Below are positions 16,557 through 24,742 of a DNA stretch of 64,000 nucleotides, piece by piece. The notes beneath the pieces were generated by a model, which searched no databases, was not told the origin of the DNA, and saw only the letters and a list, made by a program, of their open reading frames with translations. Origin of the DNA: Vicinamibacterales bacterium (GTDB taxonomy: Bacteria > Acidobacteriota > Vicinamibacteria > Vicinamibacterales > UBA2999); contig JAUXWO010000055.1 of the NCBI GenBank assembly GCA_030680175.1, positions 124,001 to 188,000 of the forward strand. The letters are read 5' to 3'. Positions within the stretch are counted from its first letter, which is position 1; every line of letters starts with the position of its first letter. Position numbers and translations under genes: made by a program.

Positions 16557-18205
16557 CAGTCTGAGGACGCGATGAGGGCCGCGGCCTTTTCACCGATCAT
16601 CACGCATGCGGCGTGGGTGGCGGTGTTGACCAGGCGGGGCATGATCGACGCGTCGGCGACGCGGAGGCCGGTGAGGCCGTGCACGCGCAGCTGCGCGTCC
16701 ACGACGGCGTCATCGCCCGGGCCCATGCGGCAGGTGCCGGCCGGATGGTAGATCGTGTCGGCCGAGCCGCGCAGGAACGCGGCGACCTCCGCGCGGGAGC
16801 GCACGGCCGGGACCGGCGCCAGCGCCTCGGCGCGCAGCGCGTCGAAGGCGGCGGCTGCCGCCAGCTCGCGTGCGATGAGCACGCCCGAGACGAGCGACTC
16901 GAGATCGGCCTCCTCCTGGAAGAAGCGGCCGCGGATGACGGGCGGCGCCAGCGGATCGGCCGAGCGCAGCCGGACCTCGCCGGTGCTCAGCGGGCGCCCC
17001 TGCGTGATCGTGATGCCGAGGGCCTCGTCCGGTGAGTCCGACCCCCGGCCCACGTTGAACTGCAGGTCCGGCACATCGTCATCCGCCGCGCGCGGACGCC
17101 GCGTGGCATCCGAGAAGGTGAAGAGACACGCCGTCACGCTCGACGGCGGCAGCATCGTCCGGCCACGCCAGCGGACGGTGATGCGCATGTGATCCTGCAG
17201 GTGTGCGCCGACACCGGGCAGGTCGAGCACGACGGGCACGCCCACCGCGCGGAGATGATCGGCGGGGCCGACGCCCGACAGCAGCAGGAGCTTCGGCGTG
17301 TCGATCGCGCCGCTGCAGACGATCACCTCGCGGGTGGCGCGCACGGTCTCGCGGCGTCCTTCGCGGATCACTTCGAGGCCGACGCATCGCGTGCCCTCGA
17401 AGAGGAGCCGCGCCGCGTGCGTGTGCGGCATCACCGAGAGGTTGGGGCGGGAGAGCGCGGGCGCCAGGTACGCGTCGGCGGTGCTGTGACGCCGGCCGTT
17501 CCGGATGTTCTTCTGCAGGAAGCCGGCGCCGTTGGCCTGGCGGCGCCCGTTGAACTCCCACACGGGATCCGCGGCGAAGCCGAGCGACCGCGCGGCCTCG
17601 AGAAACGCGTGATGGCCCGCATGCGGGTCCGTGCCGTCCGCGACGGCGAGCGGCCCGCCCGCGCCGCGCGCATCGCTCGCGCCGCGCGAGTTGTCCTCGG
17701 CCCGGCGGAAGAAGGGCAGGACCTCGTCCCATCCCCAGCCGGGGTTGCCGGCCTCACGCCACGCGTCGAAGTCCCGGTGATGGCCGCGGATGTACGCCAT
17801 CGCGTTGATGGCGCTCGACCCGCCGTACGCCTTGCCGCGCGGGATCGGGATGCGGCGGCCGTTCAGCGCAGGCTCGGGCTCGGTCTCGTAACCCCAGTCC
17901 CATGCCGACCCCATCAGCGACACCCAGCGGCCCGGCGTCTCGATGGCGGGATCCCCGGCACTCGGCCCCCCGGCTTCAATCAGGAGGACGCGGACGGAGG
18001 GATCAGCAGAGAGGCGGTACGCGACCACGCAGCCGGCGGAGCCGGCGCCGACGACGATCAGGTCGTACGGGTCCGACGGGTCCGACGGGTCCGGCAGGTC
18101 CGACAGGTTCGCTTGCCCTGAGCGAAGCCGAAGGGACAGGTCCGCGACGGTGGTCGAGGCGAGGCCGACTCCCATGGTGCGAATGAAATCACGTCGTCTC
18201 ATCAA
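16556..18205 (-). CDS. GMC-family FAD-dependent oxidoreductase, Tat-exported
   Basis: This 549-residue protein starts with a Tat signal (RRRDFIRTMGVGLAS). Its FAD-binding motif is VVGAGSAGCVVAYRLS, preceded by an unusual linker. Further hallmarks are GGSSAINAMAYIRG, the second GMC signature CSGAIDTPKLLLLSGVG, and the catalytic region YHPAGTCRMG with NTATHA near the end. GMC enzymes oxidise alcohols, and the choline-dehydrogenase-like subgroup is closest. Between the Tat signal and the Rossmann fold lies a repeat-derived linker (LSLRLRSGQA, then DPSDPSDP). The gene ends at the MITE-like repeat. Confidence 0.9.
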   Translation of the reverse strand: MMRRRDFIRTMGVGLASTTVADLSLRLRSGQANLSDLPDPSDPSDPYDLIVVGAGSAGCVVAYRLSADPSVRVLLIEAGGPSAGDPAIETPGRWVSLMGSAWDWGYETEPEPALNGRRIPIPRGKAYGGSSAINAMAYIRGHHRDFDAWREAGNPGWGWDEVLPFFRRAEDNSRGASDARGAGGPLAVADGTDPHAGHHAFLEAARSLGFAADPVWEFNGRRQANGAGFLQKNIRNGRRHSTADAYLAPALSRPNLSVMPHTHAARLLFEGTRCVGLEVIREGRRETVRATREVIVCSGAIDTPKLLLLSGVGPADHLRAVGVPVVLDLPGVGAHLQDHMRITVRWRGRTMLPPSSVTACLFTFSDATRRPRAADDDVPDLQFNVGRGSDSPDEALGITITQGRPLSTGEVRLRSADPLAPPVIRGRFFQEEADLESLVSGVLIARELAAAAAFDALRAEALAPVPAVRSRAEVAAFLRGSADTIYHPAGTCRMGPGDDAVVDAQLRVHGLTGLRVADASIMPRLVNTATHAACVMIGEKAAALIASSD

Positions 18206-18227
18206 TCAGAAACAACCCACAAAGAGG

Positions 18228-18312
18228 CTCCCCACCACCCACCACCCACTACCCACCACCCACTACCCACCACCCACTACCCACCACCCACTACCCACCA
18301 CCCACTACCCAC
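18228..18312. repeat. Heptamer array CCACTAC/CCACCAC
   Basis: About eleven tandem 7-bp units alternate CCACCCA and CTACCCA. On the minus strand the array reads GGGTAGTGGGTGG. Its first TAG is the stop codon of gltX at 18305-18307. The G-rich strand could form a quadruplex. Confidence 0.9.
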
Positions 18313-19618
18313 GCCCCAGAAACTCTATCAGCCCGTCCATCCGCTCCACCACCACCGGCCGGCCGAGCAGGACGAGCATCTCGAACAGGCCGGGGCTGAC
18401 CATGCGGCCGGTCATCGCGATCCGCGTGGCGTGAATCAGCGTGCCCGCCTTCACGCCGCGGGTCTCGGCAAGGGCGCGCAGTGCGGCCTCCAGTGTCGCC
18501 TCGTCGAAGGGCCCGGTCGCCTCGTACACCCCGCGCAGCGCCGTCAGGTGCTCAACGACGCCCGGCGCCGACAGATGCTTCGCCACCGCGGCGGCATCGT
18601 ACTCCGCCGGACCGCGCAGGAAGGGCTGCAGCTGGTCGACGTACTCCGTCAGCCGCTTTGCCCGTGGACGCAGTAGCCCCAGCACGCCCGCCCACCAGGC
18701 GGGGTCCTTCGGTGTCCCCGCACCAAGCAAGGGCTCGATCGCGCTGCGAAGCGCATCGTCAGTCAGCTGCTGCAGGTAATGATGATTGAACCAGTCGAGC
18801 TTCTCGGTGTTGAACACGGCGTTGCCGCCGCTGATGCCGTCGAGCGTGAAGGCCGCGATGAGCTCGTCGCGCGAGAAGATTTCCTGGTCGCCCTTGCCCG
18901 GCGACCAGCCGAGGAGCGCGAGGAAGTTCACCATCGCGTCGGGCAGGTAGCCGAGCTTGGCGTACTCGGTGACGGACGTCGCACCGTGCCGCTTGCTGAG
19001 GCGCTTCTTGTCGGGGCCCATGATGAGCGGCACGTGCGCGAAGGCGGGCGTCGGGGCGCCGAGCGCCTCGTAGAGCAGCACCTGCTTCGGCGTGTTCGAG
19101 ATGTGGTCGTCGCCCCGGACCACGTGGGTGATGCGCATGTCGATGTCGTCCACCACGACCGAGAGGTGATAGGTCGGGTGGCCGTCGGACCGCAGGATCA
19201 CGAAGGGCTCGATGTGCTCGTTCTCGAACGCGATCGGTCCGTGCACGATGTCGGTGAACGCCGTGCGGCCCTCGGGCACTGTGAAGCGGATGGCGCCCTC
19301 GTCGCGCACGGCCTGGCCGCTGGCGAGCAGCTGCTCGGCCGCCGCGCGGTACTTGTCGAGCCGCGCCGACTGGAAGTACGGCCCGTGCGGGCCGTCCACC
19401 TCCGGCCCCTCGTCCCAGTCGAGGCCGAGCCACCGCAGCCCCTCGAGGATGCCGCCCACCATCTCGTCCGACGACCGCGCCACGTCGGTGTCCTCGATGC
19501 GCAGGACGAAGACGCCGCCGTGCCGGCGTGCGTACAGCCAGTTGAAAAGCGCCGTCCTGGCGCCGCCGACATGAAGGTAGCCGGTCGGGGAAGGGGCAAA
19601 GCGAAGGCGCACAGACAT
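18305..19618 (-). CDS. gltX: Glutamyl-tRNA synthetase lacking the zinc-binding insert
   Basis: This class I synthetase charges tRNA-Glu. HVGG (HIGH motif) is at 16-19, KRLSKRHG (KMSKS) at 205-212, and RGDDHISNTPKQ between. It has 437 residues, shorter than the usual 465-485. After LLASGQAV (residue 104) the sequence jumps directly to RDEGAIRFTVPEG. The stretch that normally follows (YxCYC...YDGRC, about 40 residues, the zinc-binding SC-fold region of GluRS) is missing in frame. The upstream open frame beyond 19618 is rejected because it reads repeats. The stop codon lies in a heptamer array. Confidence 0.93.
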   Translation of the reverse strand: MSVRLRFAPSPTGYLHVGGARTALFNWLYARRHGGVFVLRIEDTDVARSSDEMVGGILEGLRWLGLDWDEGPEVDGPHGPYFQSARLDKYRAAAEQLLASGQAVRDEGAIRFTVPEGRTAFTDIVHGPIAFENEHIEPFVILRSDGHPTYHLSVVVDDIDMRITHVVRGDDHISNTPKQVLLYEALGAPTPAFAHVPLIMGPDKKRLSKRHGATSVTEYAKLGYLPDAMVNFLALLGWSPGKGDQEIFSRDELIAAFTLDGISGGNAVFNTEKLDWFNHHYLQQLTDDALRSAIEPLLGAGTPKDPAWWAGVLGLLRPRAKRLTEYVDQLQPFLRGPAEYDAAAVAKHLSAPGVVEHLTALRGVYEATGPFDEATLEAALRALAETRGVKAGTLIHATRIAMTGRMVSPGLFEMLVLLGRPVVVERMDGLIEFLGRG

Positions 19619-19649
19619 GGTGCCGACTAGTTTAGTGCGCCTCGGCACA

Positions 19650-19735
19650 TCTGGTGATGTGGTGATGTGGTGATGTGGAGATCTTAAGGCGTGATGTGCG
19701 ATGTGAGATCTGGCAGATCTATCCGGGGATCTTCC
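19650..19735. repeat. Octamer/GATC-rich array
   Basis: TGATGTGG occurs three times in tandem, followed by AGATCT- and GATCTGG-like units. It lies upstream of gltX (divergent side) and downstream of the RMND1-like gene. Members of the same family lie at 23281-23372, 58660-58775 and 63045-63295. Confidence 0.8.
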
Positions 19736-19779
19736 CAAGCCGACGCGAACGCCACGCCGTAGGCGTAGGCCGCGAGCCG

Positions 19780-19862
19780 CGAGCTGAAAGCCGACAGCTG
19801 AAAGCCGAAAGCCGAAAGCCGAGAGCTGAGAGCTGATCGCTGACAGCCGAAGGCCGTCCGCG
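19780..19862. repeat. Heptamer array AAGCCGA/GAGCTGA
   Basis: About ten 7-bp units of AAGCCGA, GAGCTGA and CAGCTGA type end about 12 bases from the stop codon of the RMND1-like gene. The same unit, in the other orientation, builds the arrays at 23132-23280 and 32350-32440. Confidence 0.85.
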
Positions 19863-19866
19863 CGGT

Positions 19867-20964
19867 CTACGTCATGATGCCCATGAAGAACAGCATCAGC
19901 TCGAACAGCAGGATCGCCACAATCGCGGCCTCCAGCACCTCGCCGCGGTCCATGCCGGTCTGGTCGACGGCGAAGCGGTAGATATCGTCGAGGGTCTTCA
20001 GCTTGCCCTGCACCGCGCTGCGCCACGCGGGGACGCCGAGCCGCGCCGAGACGAGCGCGAGCAGGCGCGCGGCATGCACGTCGCCCACGAGCTTCAGCGC
20101 GTTGTCCGTGCGGTCGGTCAGCTCGGTGACGTCGATGAGGAGCGCATGCAAATGGCGCGCGGCGCGCGTGAAGCGGCGGCCGAGCCAGATCTCGTACCAG
20201 CGGCTCGGCGCCTGCAGCTTGGCGTAGCTCTCGACGAGTTCCGCCTCGAGCCGGTCGTCGTAGTACCGGAACTGCAGGAGCTGTGAGTTGGCGAACTCGA
20301 AGAGCTCGAGCGCGCCCTGCAGGCCCGCCTCCGTGTCGTACACGAATGCGTTGTTCCAGGTGGGGACCACCAGGTCGGTGGCGAGATAGGACAGGCGGTG
20401 CCGGAAGACCTCGTCGTGTTCCTGGCGGCTCATCGGCCCCGCCTCGCCGCTCAGCATCCCCAGGATCTCCTCGCCGTGCACCTCGATCATGTCGTCCGCG
20501 GACGACGGGGGGTCGAGGGCGCTCACGGCGAAGACGAAGTAGTCCTCCGACAGGAAGTGCGCGCGCGGGCCGCGCACCGCCGGGCCCATACGCGCGAGCA
20601 GGCGCCGGCATTCCTCCTCGGCGGCGTGCTCGAGCCGGGGGTCGCCGCCGATTCGTCGGGCCAGCGCGTCGAACTCGGCCCACGTGCCCGCGAACGGCAG
20701 CGTGAGCGCGAACGAGACGATGCCGTAGTCGTAGACCTTGACGCGCATCCGCGCACCCGCCAGCGCGTCGCCGCCGATGGGGTCGGCGTCGAACTGCAGC
20801 GGCGGCTGCTGGTAGCGGACGTAGGCGGGGATGGCGGGCTTGGCGACGAGCTGGGCCCGCGCCGTGGCGCCGCCGATGAGCGCGGGCAACGCCGCCAAAT
20901 CCACGGACTCGGCCACGTCAAAGAGGTAGAATCCGGTGATCTGACCTTCGCGGATCGCACCCAT
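19867..20964 (-). CDS. RMND1/DUF155 family protein
   Basis: This 365-residue protein shows the DUF155 pattern: DYGIVSFALTLPF near residue 78, a helical middle part (YDDRLEAELVESYAKLQAPSRWYEIWL), then TDNALKLVGDVHAARLLAL, LDDIYRFAVDQ, and a C-terminal hydrophobic helix EAAIVAILLFELMLFFMGI that anchors it to the membrane. The family includes yeast Rmd1/Sif and human RMND1, which is tied to mitochondrial translation. The bacterial role is unknown. The gene is divergent from arsC, with a repeat between. Confidence 0.82.
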   Translation of the reverse strand: MGAIREGQITGFYLFDVAESVDLAALPALIGGATARAQLVAKPAIPAYVRYQQPPLQFDADPIGGDALAGARMRVKVYDYGIVSFALTLPFAGTWAEFDALARRIGGDPRLEHAAEEECRRLLARMGPAVRGPRAHFLSEDYFVFAVSALDPPSSADDMIEVHGEEILGMLSGEAGPMSRQEHDEVFRHRLSYLATDLVVPTWNNAFVYDTEAGLQGALELFEFANSQLLQFRYYDDRLEAELVESYAKLQAPSRWYEIWLGRRFTRAARHLHALLIDVTELTDRTDNALKLVGDVHAARLLALVSARLGVPAWRSAVQGKLKTLDDIYRFAVDQTGMDRGEVLEAAIVAILLFELMLFFMGIMT

Positions 20965-20997
20965 GCAGCCACCCTATCAAATCGGCCGGGCGACCGC

Positions 20998-21036
20998 GAA
21001 TGGCGAACGGCGAACGGCGAATAGCGAATAGCGAAC
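20998..21036. repeat. Heptamer array GGCGAAC/AGCGAAT abutting arsC start
   Basis: Five 7-bp units (GGCGAAC twice, GGCGAAT, AGCGAAT, AGCGAAC) run directly into the ATG of the arsenate reductase gene. The position where a ribosome binding site should be is therefore repeat sequence. Confidence 0.85.
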
Positions 21037-21441
21037 ATGAACCTGCTCTTCCTGTGTGTCGCCAATTCCGCCCGCAGCCAGATGGCCGAGGGCATCGCGC
21101 GTGCGCGGCTGGGTCCTGGCGTGCGCGTGCAGAGTGCCGGCTCCGTGCCGACACGTGTGAACCCGCTGGCCATTCAGGCGCTCGACGAGATCGGCATCGA
21201 CATCCGTGCCCAGCACTCGAAGAGCGTGGACACGATCGATCCCGCGTCCGTCGACGTGGTCATCACGCTCTGCGCGGAAGAGGTGTGCCCGGTATTCCTG
21301 GGTGAGGCGAGGCGGCTGCACTGGCCGCTGCCCGATCCGGCGGGCGCGCCGCCAGACGAAGCGCTGGCGAAGTTCCGTGAGGTGCGCGACGGGATCGCGC
21401 GGCGCATCGAGGAGTTCGGCAGCGCCCAGGGCTCAGGGTGA
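21037..21441 (+). CDS. arsC: Arsenate reductase, thioredoxin-coupled LMW-PTP type
   Basis: This 134-residue protein has the low-molecular-weight phosphatase loop C7-VANSA-R13 (CX5R) near the N-terminus. The resolving pair Cys79 and Cys84 lies in CAEEVCP, and the acid is in WPLPDP (about 97-101). The three cysteines mark it as an arsenate reductase rather than a tyrosine phosphatase. It should reduce arsenate to arsenite in the cytoplasm with thioredoxin. No arsenite exporter or ArsR gene is adjacent. A heptamer array abuts the start codon. Confidence 0.88.
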   Translation: MNLLFLCVANSARSQMAEGIARARLGPGVRVQSAGSVPTRVNPLAIQALDEIGIDIRAQHSKSVDTIDPASVDVVITLCAEEVCPVFLGEARRLHWPLPDPAGAPPDEALAKFREVRDGIARRIEEFGSAQGSG

Positions 21442-21567
21442 GCCGGTCCGCGCGCCGCGTCATGTTGCCGGAAACTCGCGTGGCTCCTGTTCGCCACCGG
21501 CCCTGAAGGCGCCAACGGTCGCCGGCGACGGCTCGGAGACGCTCGACCTGACGGCGGGGTACCTGAC

Positions 21568-23121
21568 GTGTGGACGACTGACGCTCCGGCGCCTACGCGC
21601 GCGGTGCTCCTGATCGCGGGAGCGATCGGTGTGCTGGCGGCTGTGGCGGCAGCCCTTCTCGATTACACGCTCGCGTACAACGATGCGCGTGCCCGGCTCG
21701 TCGTGGCCCGCCGCGTGTTCGACAGCCTGACGCCAGGATTCGATCAGCTTGGCGGGATCTGGCTGCCGCTGCCACACCTGCTGCAGTTGCCGCTCGTTCA
21801 GAGCGACGTCCTGTACTCCACCGGGTTCGGCATGGTCGCGATCAACGTCGCGGCGTTCGCCGGGCTGGCCGTGGCGACCCTGCACATCGTGACGCGGATC
21901 ACCGGCACGCCGCGGGCCGGCGTGGCGGCGGTGGCGCTCGTCGTGTCGCATCCGGACCTGCTGTACCTGCAGGCCACCCCGATGACCGAGATGCTGACGC
22001 TCGGATTGATCGCGGGCGCCACGGCGCTGCTGTTGTCGCCCGGCACCGAGCGGTGGCGGACCTGGGCGGCCAGCGCGCTGCTCGCGCTGGCGATGCTGAC
22101 GCGTTACGAAGCCTGGCTGGCCGCCGGGGCGATCGTGGCGGTCACGACGTGGGGGGCGTCCCGCCAGCCGGACGGCGCGCGTGGATGGGGCCATCGCGTC
22201 GCACCCCTTGCGGCGATGTGTGTCGCGGCACTCGGATGCGCGGCGGCGTGGAGCAAGGCGATGACCGGATCGTGGTTCGTCGCCAGCGGCTTCTTTCCGC
22301 AGACGGAGGTCCTCGGACGGCCGCTGTCTGCCGTCTCGGAGGTCGCACGCGTAACCGTGCAGACGGCGGGACCGGGGCTGTTGATTCTCGCGGCCGCGGG
22401 TGCGCACTGGGCGATCACCCGGGCGCGGTGCGCGCCCGCCGGCCGCATGCGGCTGCTGGCGGCGGCGCCGATTCCCGCGGCGCTGCTGTACGCGAGCCTC
22501 GCGTATGCCGGACACCCGATGTTGAACCGGTTCGCCGTGTTCCTCCTGGTGCCGGCGATCTGGCTTGGGATGGCCGGCGTTCTGGCGCTGCGGAATGCGG
22601 GGTGGGTGCGCCTGCGCACGGCGCTCGTCGCGGCAGTCGTCGTGTGGCAGGCGGGCCTCTGGGTGCGGCCGCCGGTCGTACGCGAGGCCGCGATGGATAT
22701 GCATCAGCGCGACGCCTTCCGCGTCGTCGTCGACGCACTCGAGCCCGTGAGCGGTGACGAGCGGCTGCTGGCCAGCATGTGGACGGCCGCCGCGATCCTG
22801 CACGATCTGTCGACGCGCGGGATGCCGCTGCGGCGCGTGGTCCATGAAGGGAACGGCGAACACTGGCGGCTGGCCATCGCCACACCGGCCAACCACGTCT
22901 CCTGGGTCCTCGTCACGTGCCTGCCGGGAGATGGCGACCGCGTGGCGCACGGCCTCGGGTTCTCGAGCGACTTCACGGCCGCGTTTGAACTGGCGGCGAA
23001 GACCAGGGAGTTGGAACTCTACCGGCTCAGACGCACCGGCGCCATTCGCGGCTCACCGGAGTTCTGCGGAGACCCGGCGCCCGCCCGGCGCCTTGACGAG
23101 CTGGCCACCCCCGTCCACTAG
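21568..23121 (+). CDS. Multi-pass membrane protein, GT-C glycosyltransferase-like
   Basis: This 517-residue protein has a GTG start and roughly ten to twelve hydrophobic segments. The first extracytoplasmic loop contains DARARLVVARRVFDSLTPGF and GGIWLPLPHL, a pattern seen in GT-C (PMT/ArnT-like) transferases, with an acidic residue after TM1. Later comes a MLTRYEAWLA motif. GT-C enzymes move sugars from lipid carriers to lipids or proteins on the outer face of the membrane. Donor and acceptor are unknown. It is followed by a long heptamer array. Confidence 0.72.
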   Translation: MWTTDAPAPTRAVLLIAGAIGVLAAVAAALLDYTLAYNDARARLVVARRVFDSLTPGFDQLGGIWLPLPHLLQLPLVQSDVLYSTGFGMVAINVAAFAGLAVATLHIVTRITGTPRAGVAAVALVVSHPDLLYLQATPMTEMLTLGLIAGATALLLSPGTERWRTWAASALLALAMLTRYEAWLAAGAIVAVTTWGASRQPDGARGWGHRVAPLAAMCVAALGCAAAWSKAMTGSWFVASGFFPQTEVLGRPLSAVSEVARVTVQTAGPGLLILAAAGAHWAITRARCAPAGRMRLLAAAPIPAALLYASLAYAGHPMLNRFAVFLLVPAIWLGMAGVLALRNAGWVRLRTALVAAVVVWQAGLWVRPPVVREAAMDMHQRDAFRVVVDALEPVSGDERLLASMWTAAAILHDLSTRGMPLRRVVHEGNGEHWRLAIATPANHVSWVLVTCLPGDGDRVAHGLGFSSDFTAAFELAAKTRELELYRLRRTGAIRGSPEFCGDPAPARRLDELATPVH

Positions 23122-23131
23122 CGCCTGCGCT

Positions 23132-23280
23132 GGGCTCTCGGCTCTCGGCTCTCGGCTCTCGGCTCTCGGCTTTCGGCTTTCGGCTTTCGGCTCTCGGCTC
23201 TCGGCTTTCGGCTTTCGGCTCTCGGCTTTCGGCTCTTGGCTCTTGGCTCTCAGCCTTCGGCTCTCGGCTTTCGGCTCACA
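23132..23280. repeat. Heptamer array GGCTCTC/GGCTTTC
   Basis: About twenty tandem 7-bp units of GGCTCTC and GGCTTTC with a few variants (GGCTCTT, AGCCTTC). It starts about 10 bases after the stop of the GT-C-like gene. All frames are open through it, giving LSAFGSR-type repeats that are artefacts. Confidence 0.92.
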
Positions 23281-23372
23281 GATCTCAGATCTCTAGATCC
23301 AAGATCTTCAGATCCCCAGATCTGAAGATCCCCGATCACGAGATCACCACATCACCACATCACCAGATTCTT
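23281..23372. repeat. GATC-rich 7-8 bp array
   Basis: Units drift from AGATCTC to AGATCCCC and then ATCACCAC. The array ends exactly at the diguanylate cyclase stop codon, reading from that gene TAG-AAGAATCTGGTGATG. It fills the convergent gap together with the preceding array. Confidence 0.85.
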
Positions 23373-24590
23373 CTAGCCTGCCGCCACCGCCATCAGGGCG
23401 GCCTGTTCCGTGACCTCGCTTACGCAGTACCGGTTCCGTCCCTCCCGCTTGGCGCGGTAGAGCGCCGCGTCGGCCCTCCCCATGAGCGACTCCACGTCGA
23501 GTTCGCCCGGCAGCGCCGAGGCGACGCCGATGCTCGCCGTCACGCGGAGGCCGTCCTCGTCGCGCGGCGCCGCGGCGATCGCGCGCCGCAGCTGGTCGGC
23601 CACCTGCGCGGCGCCGGAGGCCGGCGTGTCGGGCAGGATCAGCAGGAACTCGTCACCGCCGTAGCGGCAGCGCGTGTCGCTGCTGCGCAGCACCTCGCGC
23701 AGTTGCGCGCCCACCGACTGGAGCACGAGGTCGCCCTTCAGGTGGCCCCACGTGTCGTTGATCCCCTTGAAGCCGTCGAGGTCGAACATGATCACCGCCA
23801 GCGGCTCGCGGCTGCGGCGCGACCGATGCAGCTCGTGCTGCAGCACCTCGACCGCATGCGCGCGGACCACGCAGCCGGTGAGCGCGTCCTGGATGCCGGT
23901 CTGTCGCGCATCCTGCAACAGCCGCGTGTTACGCGCCGCGACCGCCAGCGTGGCCCCCGCCGCGCCGATCGCCGCGCGCTCGCGCATCGTCAGCGCCGGC
24001 TCGTTGCGGATGATGATGGCGCCGACGGCATGGGGCCCGGTGAGCAGCGGGAAGCAGACATCGTGTTCGCCCTCGACGCCGTGCCGCGCGGCCTCGCCGA
24101 TGGCGCCCGCCGCCGCCAGGCGCACGAGGCGCTGCAGTGAGTCGGGGGTATGCCGCTGGTCCATGCGGACATCGCGCAGCAGCACCTCGACCCCGGACGG
24201 CTGCCGCCAGAGCACGGTGCACTCGCGGTCGCCGAGGAGGCGGGGCAGGTGGCGTCCGAGCGCCTGCGACAGGGCGTCGCGGTCGGTGGCGCTGGCCAGG
24301 GCCTGGCCGAACGCCATCAGCCGCTCGAGTTCCTCGGTGCGCGCGCGCGTCTCGGCCATCTCCTGCCCGAGCGCGGCCAGGGCGGCCCGGGCCTGCACGC
24401 GCTTGCTGTAGTGATGGAAGGCGAGCGCCACCACGAGCAACGTGAGCGCCGGGAGCAGGTCGACCCGGTACTGCTGCTCGAGGTCACGCGTCAGGTCGAG
24501 GAGCCACCGCAGGGGCCGCTCGAAGGCGACGATGGCGCCGGCGATGAGGGCGATGGCCAGCGACGTGTCGTGCCGGGTGATCAAGCGCAT
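23373..24590 (-). CDS. Diguanylate cyclase with GAF-like domain
   Basis: This protein of about 405 residues, starting MRLITRHDTS, has two N-terminal hydrophobic helices. A coiled coil (RAALAALGQEMAETRARTEEL) and a GAF-like region (FGQALASATDRDALSQ, VCFPLLTGPHAVGAIII) follow. The C-terminal GGDEF domain has the intact catalytic YGGDEFLLI and FDLDGFKGINDTWGH motifs. It should make c-di-GMP from two GTP. An RxxD inhibitory site (RSSD, four residues before YGGDEF) appears just upstream of the active site. An upstream Met at 24653 is possible but lacks a ribosome binding site. Confidence 0.9.
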   Translation of the reverse strand: MRLITRHDTSLAIALIAGAIVAFERPLRWLLDLTRDLEQQYRVDLLPALTLLVVALAFHHYSKRVQARAALAALGQEMAETRARTEELERLMAFGQALASATDRDALSQALGRHLPRLLGDRECTVLWRQPSGVEVLLRDVRMDQRHTPDSLQRLVRLAAAGAIGEAARHGVEGEHDVCFPLLTGPHAVGAIIIRNEPALTMRERAAIGAAGATLAVAARNTRLLQDARQTGIQDALTGCVVRAHAVEVLQHELHRSRRSREPLAVIMFDLDGFKGINDTWGHLKGDLVLQSVGAQLREVLRSSDTRCRYGGDEFLLILPDTPASGAAQVADQLRRAIAAAPRDEDGLRVTASIGVASALPGELDVESLMGRADAALYRAKREGRNRYCVSEVTEQAALMAVAAG

Positions 24591-24742
24591 GAATGCCTCG
24601 CTCGCGGTAGAGCAAGATCCGGACCCGGCGCCCACGCGTGCATTCATGGGCATTGACGGCTGTCACCCGGAGGCGCACGCTGTGCGCCCCCGGTGCGCAC
24701 GGGGCCGCACAGGTGAGCGCCCGCGACTGCGGGGGCCTCGGA

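Noticed and set aside
16309-16593. KHEGHEGHEDARK-type small protein
   Set aside because: It is a translation of the palindromic element between the PQQ and GMC genes. The same artefact appears at 14686-15009.
18228-18312. Possible CRISPR array
   Set aside because: The units are 7 bp in direct tandem with no unique spacers, and no cas genes lie in the window.
19619-20683. N-terminal extension of gltX to 792 residues
   Set aside because: The extra frame reads repeats and the antisense of the RMND1-like gene. MSVRLRFAPSPTG at 19618 is the standard start.
23132-23372. Open frames with repeated LSAFGSR-type peptides
   Set aside because: A 7-bp repeat without stop codons stays open in every frame. 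The peptides simply translate the array and have no start signals or family match.
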